Below, one piece after another: positions 28,083 through 37,089 of a stretch of 64,000 bases of DNA. Origin of the DNA: CAZCFB01 sp964511535 (GTDB lineage Bacteria; Myxococcota_A; Polyangia; GCA-2747355; CAZCFB01); NCBI GenBank assembly GCA_964511535.1, contig CAZEFW010000001.1:133500-197499 (forward strand), in the 5' to 3' direction. The notes beneath the pieces were generated by a model. It had not been told where the DNA came from. It saw nothing but the letters and a program-made list of their open reading frames with translations, and did no database searches. Each line of letters starts with the position of its first letter. Position 1 is the stretch's first letter. The position numbers and the translations under genes were made by a program.

Positions 28083-30359
28083 TCAGCGGGTCAGCAGCAG
28101 ATAAGTGATGGCGAACCCAGCCGCCATCAGCGCGGCAGCCAGGCAAGGCACCAGCCACCGGTGGTACGCCGGCAACGGCGTCCCCTCGTCCGGGTCGATG
28201 GTGGCCACGCTGGCCGTCTCCATGGGCGCGCGGTGAGCCGACAATACCGGCGTCATGGTGGAGACGCTGGTGGGCCGTACCGCGCCCCGGCGCCGCAGCT
28301 CGAGCAGCATGGCCCGCAGCAGGCCAGCGGACGCCACCCCGAGGTCCACCAGCTCGCCCAGGGGGCCGCCCTCCTTCAGGCGCATCAGCACCTCCATGGA
28401 GCCGGTTGGCAGGGTGTGGAGGTAATCCTCCACCGCCTGCTCGTCCAGCAGCACCTCTCGCTGGCGGATCCCGTGGCGGTAGAGCCGGTCGAGGAACTCG
28501 TTGTTCTTGCTGCAGGCATGCTCGAGGATGCTCTCCAGATCTCCAAGCCCCTCAGGGATCCCCCCGCGATCCTCATCGGGCATGAAGATGAACTCCTTCC
28601 ACTCCAACCCCACCATCTGCACCACCGCCCGCAGCCCGGCCTCGGAGATGGGCCGGTGCACGGTGGCCGCCGTGATGACGCCCTTGCGCAGGGTCAGCTC
28701 GGCGTTGCGCTTCAGGCCGGTCTTGAGCAGCAGCGTCCCCGACCGCCGGCACGCGCCGATGGTGCGGAGCAGGGCGGTGACCCCCACCGGATCCACCGCC
28801 CCGGGCACGCTGGTGGGGTCCCCGGTGCGCAGGCGGCCGTACAGCTTGACCCGGGGGCCGAGGGCCGACTCCAGCCCGAGCAACACCGGGTCGATGGCCT
28901 CTCCCTCCAGCTCGTAGAGGTGCTGGGCCAGGTCCTCGCCAGACAGCACCAGGAAGGGCGTGTCCCGCACCCGGAAGTCGCTGCGCACCCGCGCCAGGAG
29001 CTCCCGCCCGTCCATGTCCTCCAGGTTCAGGTCGCACAGGATCGCCACCGGCCGCAGGGAGCGCACCAGCTCAAGCGCCTCGGCCCCCGTGGTGGTGCTG
29101 CCCACCTTGAAGCCGAGGGCCTCGGCCCGACGCTCCAGCGCCTTGCGCACCTCCTCCCGGGGGAAGACCAGCAGCATCGGTGCGGTCTCGAAGTTGGTGA
29201 GCCACTCCCGCAGCAGGTCGCGCGGGGCGGGCACCCGAGATCTCACGGAGGTCTCGCTGTGGTGCCCACGGAAGGAGGCCTCCTGCTCCTCGGGAGGAGA
29301 CCAGGGGCCGTCCTCTTCCTGCCGCTCCTGCTCCACCTGCGGCGGCACCTCGAACTCGCCGGTGGCGTCCCCCATCTCCTCCAGCTCGCCGGCCGCGTTG
29401 CCCACCAGGCCGCGGATATCCTCCTCGAGGGTTGGCTCCTCCTTGCTCACCTCGACCTCCTCCTGGAGGGCCTCAGGGACCACGGCGTAGTCCTGCATGG
29501 TGGGCGAGGTGGCGTCCACGCCGCGGTGGAACGAGCCGGGATCGGCGAAGCCGGTGTCCTGGCCCGGCCCCGGCGCTGTGGGCACCTCCTCGGGATCCAC
29601 CGGCGTGACCTCTCCGGGCTGGATGGAGGCGGTGGGCGGCGGCTGCAGGGGCCCGTCGCCCCCGCCTGGCGGCCGGATGGCCTCCTCGTCCATGGGCAGC
29701 GGGGGGAGCTCCGAGAGCCTGACCCCGTCGTGGAAGTCGATCTCCCAGTCCACGCGGCGGGCCAGGGCGTTCATTGCGAGCTCGCCGCGCAGCTCCCGCA
29801 TGTGGGCGAAGGCCGCGTGGCCCTCCTCCAGGGCGATGCGCCCGGCGCCGCCGGGTCCGCGCAGCTCCAGCACACCTGACGCGCCGGACTCCTCGAGCAC
29901 CTCCAGGCGCTGCAGCAGGGCCCTGGCCGCGGCAGATGAGAGGTCCACGGGCTGCGGCGGCGGCAGGGGGGAGCGGAGGAGCTTGGAGATCCGCTGTCGG
30001 AGGTGCGCCAGGTCGTCACCCTTGCACAGGTAGTCCACCGCCCCGAGCAAGATCCCCTTGAAGCGCTGGGTGAGCGAAAGCCTCGCCGTGAGGAAGGCCA
30101 GCTTGCCCCCCTGCTGGGAGATGATCTCCTGCGCCAGCTTCGCACCGTCGACCTGGCTGAAAGAGGACTCCAGCAGGACCAGGGCGGCGCTGTGGCGGGT
30201 GGCCAGGCGCAGGCCCTCGGCGTGGCGGGTGCAGGGCAGCAGGTTGTGGCCGGTCCCGGAGAGGATGGACCGCACCAGCTTGGCCGCCTTTGGGTCCTCG
30301 TCGATGAGCAGCACCTTGCGGGGCGTCTGCTCCTCCGAGCCGAATTCGGGGGTCTCCAT
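28083..30359 (-). CDS. Two-receiver, DUF4388-like regulator with C-terminal anchor
   Basis: A 758-aa protein. Residues 13-130 are a receiver-like domain in which the usual phospho-acceptor region reads LVLLESSF (no Asp at the acceptor). A DUF4388-like module follows (about 145-215), then an acidic low-complexity linker. A second receiver (about 390-510) has a canonical-looking acceptor ILCDLNLEDMDG, followed by another DUF4388-like module (GVTALLRTIGACRRSGTLLL...GVITAATVH), then a helical domain and a single C-terminal membrane helix (WLVPCLAAALMAAGFAITYLLL). It is likely a membrane-tethered signalling adaptor. A TATACT box nine bases before the ATG suggests a nearly leaderless mRNA. Confidence 0.82.
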   Translation of the reverse strand: METPEFGSEEQTPRKVLLIDEDPKAAKLVRSILSGTGHNLLPCTRHAEGLRLATRHSAALVLLESSFSQVDGAKLAQEIISQQGGKLAFLTARLSLTQRFKGILLGAVDYLCKGDDLAHLRQRISKLLRSPLPPPQPVDLSSAAARALLQRLEVLEESGASGVLELRGPGGAGRIALEEGHAAFAHMRELRGELAMNALARRVDWEIDFHDGVRLSELPPLPMDEEAIRPPGGGDGPLQPPPTASIQPGEVTPVDPEEVPTAPGPGQDTGFADPGSFHRGVDATSPTMQDYAVVPEALQEEVEVSKEEPTLEEDIRGLVGNAAGELEEMGDATGEFEVPPQVEQERQEEDGPWSPPEEQEASFRGHHSETSVRSRVPAPRDLLREWLTNFETAPMLLVFPREEVRKALERRAEALGFKVGSTTTGAEALELVRSLRPVAILCDLNLEDMDGRELLARVRSDFRVRDTPFLVLSGEDLAQHLYELEGEAIDPVLLGLESALGPRVKLYGRLRTGDPTSVPGAVDPVGVTALLRTIGACRRSGTLLLKTGLKRNAELTLRKGVITAATVHRPISEAGLRAVVQMVGLEWKEFIFMPDEDRGGIPEGLGDLESILEHACSKNNEFLDRLYRHGIRQREVLLDEQAVEDYLHTLPTGSMEVLMRLKEGGPLGELVDLGVASAGLLRAMLLELRRRGAVRPTSVSTMTPVLSAHRAPMETASVATIDPDEGTPLPAYHRWLVPCLAAALMAAGFAITYLLLTR

Positions 30360-30368
30360 TGGGACACC

Positions 30369-30374
30369 AGTATA
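30369..30374 (-). promoter_or_regulatory. Possible -10 box close to the start codon
   Basis: On the minus strand TATACT lies nine bases before the ATG of the receiver/DUF4388 gene, with TTTCAC 18 bp further upstream. If used, transcription would begin a few bases before the start codon. No Shine-Dalgarno sequence is visible. Confidence 0.35.
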
Positions 30375-30416
30375 AGGCAGGCCTCCGGAGGGGTGAAATT
30401 GTGGCTCGCTCGATCC

Positions 30417-30860
30417 TCAGCCGAGGAGCGCCAGGATCTGGTCGGTGTCCAGGGCACCCACCGCGCGGTTCACCTCCGCGCCTCCCCTGAACACCACCAG
30501 CGCCGGGATGGAGCGGACGTCGTGGCGTGAGGCAGAGGCCTTGTTCTGGTCGGTGTCGACCTTTAGCACCAGCGCGCGCCCCGCGGTCTGAAGGGCGACC
30601 GCGGCGATGCGCGGCGCCACGCTGCGACAGGGGCCGCACCAGCTGGCCCAGAAATCCACCAGCAGCGGCACCTGCGCGGCGCTCACCGCACCCTGCAGGC
30701 TCGCGTCTGTCGCGTTGACGGGACAGTCCGCGGCCAGCGGCTCCGCGCATCGCCCGCAGCGCGGTTCATCCCCGATTCGAGCCACGGGGATTCGGTTCAC
30801 CGCCTCGCAGGCGCCGCACTCCAATTGCAGCGCCTGGCCGTCCTGCTCCAGCTTTGCCAT
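30417..30860 (-). CDS. trxC: Thioredoxin with N-terminal zinc ribbon (thioredoxin 2 type)
   Basis: A 147-aa protein. Residues 1-40 carry a CxxC...CxxC zinc ribbon (CGACEAVNR...PRCGRCAEPL) and the rest is a thioredoxin fold with active site FWASWCGPC and the cis-Pro loop SIPALVVF. This is the TrxC arrangement, a cytoplasmic disulfide reductase often linked to oxidative stress. ATG 30858-30860 with GGGAGG upstream is preferred, since it begins directly before the ribbon. It lies 57 bp upstream of the receiver/DUF4388 gene on the same strand. Confidence 0.92.
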   Translation of the reverse strand: MAKLEQDGQALQLECGACEAVNRIPVARIGDEPRCGRCAEPLAADCPVNATDASLQGAVSAAQVPLLVDFWASWCGPCRSVAPRIAAVALQTAGRALVLKVDTDQNKASASRHDVRSIPALVVFRGGAEVNRAVGALDTDQILALLG

Positions 30861-30995
30861 GCCTCTGCCTCCCGGAATGCTCAATTTTGGCCCGGCACGA
30901 GCCAGGACGCCAGGAGGTTGTCCGCCGCCAGATCGTTGTCTATGGTGGAATATGCCCGCACCGGGCAGCTGTTGTGCATCATGGAGGTCCCACCT

Positions 30996-32582
30996 ATGAC
31001 ACCACCCCCCCTCGTCGGTCGCGCCCTGGTCGCGTTGGTCTGCGCGACGCTCCTGGCTGCGTGCGGCGCCTCGGGCAGCTTCACCCCCGGCGGAGACGCC
31101 GGCGGGAGCGGGGACGGACCCGCCGTCACCGACGACACCGGCCCCCGCCCAGACATCGACACCACCAGCGACCACGGCGACAAGAAAGACAGGAGCGGTC
31201 CGACCGGGGACACCGGCCCGGGCAAGGACAGCAAGCTGCCCGGCGACAGCAAGACGCCCAAGGACGTCAAGGCGCCCAAGGACGTCAAGGCGCCCAAGGA
31301 CAAGAAGCCGTGGCCCGACAAGAAGCCGACCAAGGACATCAAGCCGTGGCCCGACAAGAAGCCGTGGACCGACAGCAAGCCGTGGCCGCCCGACAAGTCC
31401 GTCGGACCGGACATCTGGCCGCCCCCCACCACCTGCGCCGCGGTGGTGGGCAAGCCGTGCACCAAGAACGGCAATGAGTGCGGCTCGGCGCCCAAGACAT
31501 GCCTGCTCACCAGCGCCAACAAGGGCGTCTGCACCTGCCCCTGCAGCCCTGACAACCCCCAGACACCTCAGAACGAGGACACCTGCCCGAACATCTTCAG
31601 CAACATCTGCGGCAGGGTCACCATGTCCAACGGCGCGCTCAAGAACTTCTGCCTGCGCAAGTGCTCCCCCAAGCTGTACGGCAGCGACTGCTCCGGGGAC
31701 CTGGCCTGCCACCCCCGGTCGACGCAGTTCGTCCCCGGATCGGTGACCCAGGCGGTGTGCATCTTCAACGGCTGCACCTCCAACGCGGACTGCCCGCTGC
31801 TCACGGGCCAGGCATGCAGCGCCAGCAAGTCATGCCCGCTGGGCCAGCTCTGCATCGCCCACAACACCGACACCACCCACGGCGTGTGCGCCAAGCCGGG
31901 CAAGTGCGACCAGGTGAGCAACCTGTGCGCGCCCCACAACAAGGGCAAGCCCTCGGCGCAGGTGGGCGACAAGTGCAAGGCCGACACCGACTGCGGCCAC
32001 AACATGGGCTGCCGCGTGCAGGTGAACCGCGCCACCTTTCAGAAGAAGTGGAACCAGCCCTGCAGCGCGGACGGGCAGTGCTGCAGCGGCAGCTGCGCCA
32101 ACGGCAAGTGCACCAAGGGCCTGTGCACCGTGGACAACCGCAACGGCTACTGCGTCATCACTGGCTGCGCCTTCGCCAGCTCGCTGCCCACCAGCGCCTG
32201 CCCGCCCGGCTCCACCTGCAACCTGCTGTTCACGGGCGGCCTGTGCCAGAAGAGCTGCAGCCTCACCGCCGCCATCACCTGCAGAGGGGAGAGCGCCGAT
32301 CGCTTCGGGGACTACGAGTGCCGCGCCTGGAACAACCTGAACATCAGCGGCACGCCGGTTGCCAAGGGCCCGGTGTGCGACTTCGGCACCGGCATGCGGT
32401 GCGACCTGCTCCAGAGCTCCAACCTCGACTGCACCTCGGTGGCGCTGAGCCCCAACACCACCAACATGACCTGCCGCAGCCTGAGCAACAATGTGCTGCC
32501 GTTCAAGTACGACAACACCGGCTACTGTCTGGACAACAGCGCGTCGAGCTCGACCCTGCGCAGCCCCATGCCCACGCCGTGA
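30996..32582 (+). CDS. Cys-rich lipoprotein with Lys/Asp/Pro repeat linker
   Basis: A 528-aa lipoprotein (lipobox LLAAC after a short signal sequence). An Asp/Gly region leads into a repetitive charged linker of short units (KDVKAP, WPDKKP, WTDSKP), then about 370 residues with many Cys in Dickkopf-like spacing (CSADGQCCSGSCANGKC and similar). The linker may span the cell surface layer; the Cys-rich part would be disulfide-bonded outside the cell. ATG 30996 has GGAGGT seven bases upstream. The function is unknown. The repeated codons also open a long antisense frame, which is not a gene. Confidence 0.85.
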   Translation: MTPPPLVGRALVALVCATLLAACGASGSFTPGGDAGGSGDGPAVTDDTGPRPDIDTTSDHGDKKDRSGPTGDTGPGKDSKLPGDSKTPKDVKAPKDVKAPKDKKPWPDKKPTKDIKPWPDKKPWTDSKPWPPDKSVGPDIWPPPTTCAAVVGKPCTKNGNECGSAPKTCLLTSANKGVCTCPCSPDNPQTPQNEDTCPNIFSNICGRVTMSNGALKNFCLRKCSPKLYGSDCSGDLACHPRSTQFVPGSVTQAVCIFNGCTSNADCPLLTGQACSASKSCPLGQLCIAHNTDTTHGVCAKPGKCDQVSNLCAPHNKGKPSAQVGDKCKADTDCGHNMGCRVQVNRATFQKKWNQPCSADGQCCSGSCANGKCTKGLCTVDNRNGYCVITGCAFASSLPTSACPPGSTCNLLFTGGLCQKSCSLTAAITCRGESADRFGDYECRAWNNLNISGTPVAKGPVCDFGTGMRCDLLQSSNLDCTSVALSPNTTNMTCRSLSNNVLPFKYDNTGYCLDNSASSSTLRSPMPTP

Positions 32583-32814
32583 CTGTTCCCTGCGGGGACG
32601 CGGCTTGAGGCTTGAGGCTTGAGGCTTGAGGGGAGATGGCGGGGCTCGCTTCGCTCGCCGGGCTTCAGACTTCAGGCTTCAGGCTCCAGGGGAGATGGGG
32701 CTCGCTTCGCTCGCTGCCGGCCCGGACTGCTCAACTGTCAACTGTCGACTGTCAACCGTCGACTGCAACTATCGGCTTGAAACTTGAGGCTTGAGGGGCG
32801 ATCGCCCCCTCTGG
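32583..32814. repeat. Mosaic of heptamer arrays between convergent genes
   Basis: This 232-bp gap holds four tandem heptamer blocks: GCTTGAG x4 (32603-32630), the GCTTCAG variant x4 (32662-32689), RACTGTC-type x5 (32733-32766) and GCTTGAG-type x3 (32775-32795). Between them a segment containing GGGGCTCGCTTCGCTCGC occurs twice (32641 and 32698). No coding sequence is seen. Confidence 0.85.
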
Positions 32815-33291
32815 TCAGCGGGCGCCGGGCAGGCCTTCGAGGCTCTGTAGGACCTTGCTGATCTCGGTTTTGGCCTTGGGCTTGAGCTGCATCACCAGCG
32901 TCTGGGTCCCGGCCAGCTGCTCCAGGAGACGCGCCAGCTCCTTGGCCAGCTCGGGCTTCGCGCCCTGCTTGGCCTCGCCGAGCTGCTTGCGCGCGCTGCC
33001 GAGGTGCTGGCTGGCGAGCCCGTAGTTGCGGCGGTCCATCTCCAGCAGCGACCGCAGCAGGTGCTCCCGGGCCAGCAGGGTGGAGCGCCCGCCCTTGCAC
33101 GCGGCCAGGCCATTCTGGGCGGCCTCCAGGCGGGTGGCGTGGGCCGTCTTGAGGGCCTCGGCGTTCTTCTTCTGCTTGGTGATCTCGGCCCGAAGCTCGT
33201 CCTCGCCGGCCTTGCCAATGATGAAGCCGGCGCCGCCCCCGAGGGCCAGCGAGATGACCACGGCTATGACTATTTTAAGAACGGTGCCCAT
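32815..33291 (-). CDS. Membrane-anchored coiled-coil protein
   Basis: A 158-aa protein with one N-terminal membrane segment (LKIVIAVVISLALGGGAGFIIG) followed by charged helical sequence with Lys/Glu/Ala-rich heptads, probably coiled coil, on the outer side. No family is recognised. It starts at ATG 33289-33291. The upstream gene on the same strand ends about 100 bp away. Its stop faces the heptamer mosaic. Confidence 0.65.
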   Translation of the reverse strand: MGTVLKIVIAVVISLALGGGAGFIIGKAGEDELRAEITKQKKNAEALKTAHATRLEAAQNGLAACKGGRSTLLAREHLLRSLLEMDRRNYGLASQHLGSARKQLGEAKQGAKPELAKELARLLEQLAGTQTLVMQLKPKAKTEISKVLQSLEGLPGAR

Positions 33292-33393
33292 GGTGAAAGT
33301 CTACCTTCGGCCGTGCGCGGTCGACAGTTTTTGTTCCGGGGCGTGGGGGGAAGGGAAAGAGAACGGGAGGGCCAGGGGGGATTGCAGTTGCTT

Positions 33394-34047
33394 CTAGCCC
33401 TTCTTGGGTGCAGGCGCCTCCTCCTCGGGCTCCGCCTTTTCCTCTTCCGGCGTGTCCGGGGCCTTGGGGCGCATCTTCTCGGGGTCGGCGTTGACCGGCT
33501 TGAAGACCTCCTTCATCGCCTTGTCCGCCGCGATGGGGGCCTTGCGGCTGTCGATCTTGCGCTCGATGAAGAGCCGCGCCACCCGGGCGAAGAGGTCCAG
33601 CTTGATCCGCAGGTTGGGCGGGCACTTCTTGACGCCGCAGCGCTGGATCGTCTCCTCAATCACCCGCAGCCCGTCCTTGTTCTTGCCCAGCTCCAGGTAC
33701 GCCAGGCCCAGCTTCAGCCGCCAGCCCGGATCATCCCCTGCCTTGAGCTCGGCGTTCTTCAGCGCGTTGTAGGAGAAGGGGAACTCGCCCACGTCCGTGT
33801 AGAGCCTGGCCAGGCGGATGGCCCGGGACAGATCCCCCGGGTTGTCCCGCAGCTCGGCCTCCAGGCGGCCGATGCGGGCCACCGTCTCCGGATCCGCCTC
33901 GATCATGGGCTGAACCGTATCCTTCTCCACGCCGGACGCGGCCATGTAGAACAGGATCCCTCCGATGATCAGCAAGTTCGGGATCAGGATCAGGGCTTCC
34001 ATCTTGCCGAACTTGCGCTTCTTGCTGGTGCCGGGCTGTTGGCTCAT
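33394..34047 (-). CDS. Membrane-anchored TPR-like protein
   Basis: A 217-aa protein with a basic cytoplasmic tail (KKRKFGK), one membrane segment (EALILIPNLLIIGGILFYMAA), a TPR-like helical domain (GDLSRAIRLARLYTDVGEFPFSYNAL and following units) and a C-terminal Pro/Glu/Lys-rich tail. Two Cys (RCGVKKCPP) may pair outside the cell. It probably assembles a protein complex at the inner membrane. It lies downstream of ruvB on the same strand, 54 bp apart. Confidence 0.7.
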   Translation of the reverse strand: MSQQPGTSKKRKFGKMEALILIPNLLIIGGILFYMAASGVEKDTVQPMIEADPETVARIGRLEAELRDNPGDLSRAIRLARLYTDVGEFPFSYNALKNAELKAGDDPGWRLKLGLAYLELGKNKDGLRVIEETIQRCGVKKCPPNLRIKLDLFARVARLFIERKIDSRKAPIAADKAMKEVFKPVNADPEKMRPKAPDTPEEEKAEPEEEAPAPKKG

Positions 34048-34101
34048 GGGCGTGGCCTCCTGTGGATATTCTTCCGTGGCATGCAGGGTGAGACAACCAC
34101 C

Positions 34102-35133
34102 TCAGAAAAGAGTTCCCTGCCCGGGGTCATCTGGCCTCGGCAGGCCGAGGTGCAGGTACGCGGCGGGCTGAGCCACGCGCCCCCGCGGGGTGCGCTGAAT
34201 CAGCGCCTGCTGCATCAAGAACGGCTCGATCTCGTTCTCCAGCATGTTGCGGTCGGTGTGCAGGGCCGCCGCCAGGGACTCCACGCCCACCGGCCCGCCT
34301 GCGTACTTCTCGATGATGGTGCGCAGCAGCTTGCGGTCCATCGGGTCGAGGCCCAGCTCGTCGATGCCCATGGCCTCGAGCCCCTGCTTGACCGCGGCCA
34401 GGTCGACCCGCCCGTCGCCCTTGACCTCGGCGAAGTCGCGCACCCGGCTGAGCAGCCGGTTGGCCACCCTGGGGGTGCCGCGGCTCCGCCCGCCGATCTC
34501 CCGGGCGGCGTCATCGGCCATGTCCAGCCCCATGATGCCCGCCGACCGCGTGACGATCTGCACCATCTCATCCGGCAGGTAGTGGTCCAGCCGCTCCACG
34601 ATGCCGAAGCGGTCGCGCAGGGGCGAGGTGAGCATCCCGCTGCGGGTGGTGGCGCCGATGAGGGTGAACGGCTTGAGCGGCAGCCGCAGAGTCTGTGAGA
34701 AGGCCCCGGCGCCGCTCGGCACGTCGATGACCCAGTCCTCCATGGCCGGGTAGAGGTACTCCTCCACCGCGGGGTTGAGCCGGTGCACCTCGTCGAGGAA
34801 AAGCACCTCGCGCTCCTCGAGCCCGGTGAGCAGCCCGGCCAGCACCCCCTTGTGCTCCACCGCGGGCCCCGAGGTGATGTGTACCTCCGCCCCCAGCTCC
34901 GCGCCGATGATGTGGGCCAGGGTGGTCTTGCCCAGCCCTGGCGGGCCGGAAAAGAGCACATGGTCCAGCGCCTGCCCGCGGCGCCTGGCGGCCTCGATGT
35001 AGACCGCCAGGTTGTCCACCACTCGCCGCTGCCCGATGAACTCGCTCAGGCGGGTAGGGCGCAGGGAGCGCTCGGCGGCCTCCTCGCCGTCCAGGGCCTC
35101 GGGGGTGAGGATGTTTTCAGTGTCGTCGTCCAT
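34102..35133 (-). CDS. ruvB: Holliday junction DNA helicase RuvB
   Basis: RuvB is the AAA+ motor that drives branch migration with RuvA. The 343-aa protein has the N-terminal RPTRLSEFIGQ motif, Walker A GPPGLGKTTLAH (63-70), VHITSGPAVEHKGVLAG, Walker B LFLDEVHRL, sensor-1 region IGATTRSG and the C-terminal winged helix (QQALIQRTPRGRVAQPAAY). It starts one base after the ruvA stop in the yebC-ruvC-ruvA-ruvB operon. Confidence 0.97.
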   Translation of the reverse strand: MDDDTENILTPEALDGEEAAERSLRPTRLSEFIGQRRVVDNLAVYIEAARRRGQALDHVLFSGPPGLGKTTLAHIIGAELGAEVHITSGPAVEHKGVLAGLLTGLEEREVLFLDEVHRLNPAVEEYLYPAMEDWVIDVPSGAGAFSQTLRLPLKPFTLIGATTRSGMLTSPLRDRFGIVERLDHYLPDEMVQIVTRSAGIMGLDMADDAAREIGGRSRGTPRVANRLLSRVRDFAEVKGDGRVDLAAVKQGLEAMGIDELGLDPMDRKLLRTIIEKYAGGPVGVESLAAALHTDRNMLENEIEPFLMQQALIQRTPRGRVAQPAAYLHLGLPRPDDPGQGTLF

Positions 35134-35134
35134 C

Positions 35135-35734
35135 TCACAGCTCCGCGATGACAGCCAGGGCGTCGCGCAGCAGCGCCTCCGGCGTGGCGTCCGCGCCGGC
35201 GCTGGCAGCGGCTCGCTCCACCGCCTTGTCCGCCCGCGCGCGCTTGTAGCCCAGGTTCACCAGGGCGTCCACCACCTCCGGGCCATGGTCCGGAGGCTGG
35301 CCCGGGGCGGCCGGCGCGTCGGGCCGGGGAAGCCGCCCGCACTTCTCCTGCAGCTCGAGCACCACCCGCTCGGCGGTCTTCTTGCCCACCCCGGGCACGC
35401 GCTGCAGGCGCTTGTGATCCGCCGCGGCGATGGCGTCGAGCAGGTCGCCCCCGGGCAAGCCCGAGAGCATGGTGAGCGCCAGCCGCGGGCCGATCCCGTT
35501 GACGGTGATGAGCAGCTCGAAGGTCTCCCGGTCCTCGTTGCCGAGGAAGCCGAAGATCTGCAGCGCGTCCTCGCGCACGTGGGTGTAGCAGTGCAGGCGA
35601 GTCTCCTGGCCCACCTGGGGCAGATCCGCCAGGGCGGGGGAGGGCACGAAGACCCGATACCCCACGCCACCCGCCTCCACCACGACGCTGTCCAGGGCCT
35701 TGTCCAGCACGATGCCTCTGAGGGATGCGATCAT
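35135..35734 (-). CDS. ruvA: Holliday junction DNA-binding protein RuvA
   Basis: RuvA forms tetramers that hold the Holliday junction and recruit RuvB. The 199-aa protein shows the N-terminal OB fold (MIASLRGIVLDKAL...VGYRVFVPSPA), tandem helix-hairpin-helix motifs (LLITVNGIGPRLAL and LQRVPGVGKKTAERVVLEL) and a flexible linker to the RuvB-binding domain III (VVDALVNLGYKRARADKAVERA). ATG 35732-35734 overlaps the ruvC stop by four bases. A longer frame upstream lies antisense to normal use and inside ruvC. Confidence 0.96.
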   Translation of the reverse strand: MIASLRGIVLDKALDSVVVEAGGVGYRVFVPSPALADLPQVGQETRLHCYTHVREDALQIFGFLGNEDRETFELLITVNGIGPRLALTMLSGLPGGDLLDAIAAADHKRLQRVPGVGKKTAERVVLELQEKCGRLPRPDAPAAPGQPPDHGPEVVDALVNLGYKRARADKAVERAAASAGADATPEALLRDALAVIAEL

Positions 35735-36270
35735 CGGTTCGGCCTCCTCTTGCGCGCCCGCGCGGCCCGGGCCACCGTGGCCTCCTGGGCGCCGATCATG
35801 GCGTGGCAGATGGCAGCGGCCAGCGCGTCCGCCTCGTCCTCGCTGGGGACCTCGTCCAGACCGAGCAGCACCTGGACCATTCGCTGAATCTGTCCCTTGG
35901 CGGCGCGGCCATGACCGCTGACCGCCTTCTTGATGGTGGCCGGCGGGTAAGCTGTCACGGCAAGCCCCCGGCGCCCCGTGGCCGCCAGCACGACGCCGCG
36001 GGCCTGCCCCAGCATCAGCGCCGATCGCGCGTTGCGATGGCTGAACACGTCCTCCACCGCCACATGGTCCGGGGACGCCGCCTCGATCACCCGGTCCAGC
36101 TCCTCCAGCAGACAGGCGAAGCGCTGCTCGGGGGGCGCCTGGCGGGGCAGCCGGATGCGGCCGCTCTGCAGCCGGCGCAGGGTCCTGCCGCGCTTCTGAA
36201 TCACGCCGAAGCCGGTAAAAAGGCTGCCGGGATCTATTCCGAGGATCACGTGGGCGCTGGAGTCCGGCAT
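35731..36270 (-). CDS. ruvC: Holliday junction resolvase RuvC
   Basis: RuvC cuts Holliday junctions symmetrically. The 179-aa protein has the RNase H-like catalytic acids: Asp13 in LGIDPGS, Glu73 in VAVEDVF, and the C-terminal SEDEADALAAAICH cluster. Length and motif spacing are normal; the basic C-terminal tail (ARKRRPNR) is extra. It overlaps ruvA (ATGA) and follows yebC by 33 bp. Confidence 0.96.
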   Translation of the reverse strand: MPDSSAHVILGIDPGSLFTGFGVIQKRGRTLRRLQSGRIRLPRQAPPEQRFACLLEELDRVIEAASPDHVAVEDVFSHRNARSALMLGQARGVVLAATGRRGLAVTAYPPATIKKAVSGHGRAAKGQIQRMVQVLLGLDEVPSEDEADALAAAICHAMIGAQEATVARAARARKRRPNR

Positions 36271-36303
36271 GGGAGGGGAGGCGCGGGTCGTGGGGGGCGC
36301 GGC

Positions 36304-37053
36304 CTACCCCTCGAGCTGTTCCATCAGCTCGTCGTCGATGTCGAAGTTGGCCCACACATGCTGGACGTCGTCGTTGTCCTCCAGCAGGCCGATGAGCCGC
36401 ATGAGCACCTCGGCGTCCCGCCCCTCCACCTTCACCGTGTTCTGCGGCACCATGGCCGCCTCGGCGGACTCCACCTTGAACCCGGCCTCCTGCAGCGCCT
36501 CGGACACGGCGCCCACGTCGTTGGGCTCGCAGTGCACCTCGAACACGTCGTCCTCGTCCTTGATGTCCTCGGCCCCGGCTTCCAGGGCGTGCTCCATCAG
36601 CTCGTCCTCGTCAGTGCCCTCCTTGGGCACGACGATGAGGCCGAGCTTGGAGAACATCCAGGACACGCAGCCGGACTCGCCCATGTTCCCGTTGTACTTG
36701 GAGAACAGGTGGCGGACCTCGCTCACCGTGCGGTTCTTGTTGTCGGTCAGGGTCTCGACGAGGATGGCGACGCCGCCAGGTCCGTACCCCTCATAGGTGG
36801 ACTCCTCGTAGGTCACGCCCTCCAGATCGCCGGTGCCCTTCTTGACAGCGCGGTCCACGTTGTCGCTGGGCATGTTGGCCGCCTTGGCGGCCGCGATGGC
36901 GGAGCGAAGCCGTGGGTTGCCCTCGGGATCCCCGCCGCCCATGCGGGCCGCCACGGTGATCTCCTTGATCAGCTTTGTGAAGATCTTGCCGCGCTTGGCG
37001 TCGGCGGCGCCCTTCTTGCGCTTGATGGTGCTCCACTTGCTATGCCCGGACAT
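36304..37053 (-). CDS. yebC: YebC/TACO1 family protein
   Basis: A 249-aa protein of the universal YebC family (SGHSKWSTIKRKKGAADAKR, PSDNVDRAVKKG, YEGYGPGG, NGNMGESGCVSWMF). Older annotations call it a transcriptional regulator; newer work links the family to ribosome function at difficult (such as proline-rich) stretches. It sits first in the ruvCAB operon, a common arrangement. ATG 37053 has AAGGAGG five bases upstream and is preferred over the GTG two codons earlier. Confidence 0.95.
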   Translation of the reverse strand: MSGHSKWSTIKRKKGAADAKRGKIFTKLIKEITVAARMGGGDPEGNPRLRSAIAAAKAANMPSDNVDRAVKKGTGDLEGVTYEESTYEGYGPGGVAILVETLTDNKNRTVSEVRHLFSKYNGNMGESGCVSWMFSKLGLIVVPKEGTDEDELMEHALEAGAEDIKDEDDVFEVHCEPNDVGAVSEALQEAGFKVESAEAAMVPQNTVKVEGRDAEVLMRLIGLLEDNDDVQHVWANFDIDDELMEQLEG

Positions 37054-37089
37054 GGACACCTCCTTGGCAGAAGTGTCTTAAATAGCACA

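Noticed and set aside
28083..28200. Membrane helix at the end of the regulator as a separate small gene
   Set aside because: It is in frame and continuous with the DUF4388-like protein and has no start or ribosome binding site of its own.
30881..31555. 224-codon minus-strand frame opposite the Lys/Asp/Pro lipoprotein
   Set aside because: It is the reverse reading of the repetitive linker (short repeated SLGALT/SGHG units) with no start signal.
32603..32795. CRISPR-like array
   Set aside because: Units are only 7 bp in direct tandem without spacers of constant length, and no cas gene is present.
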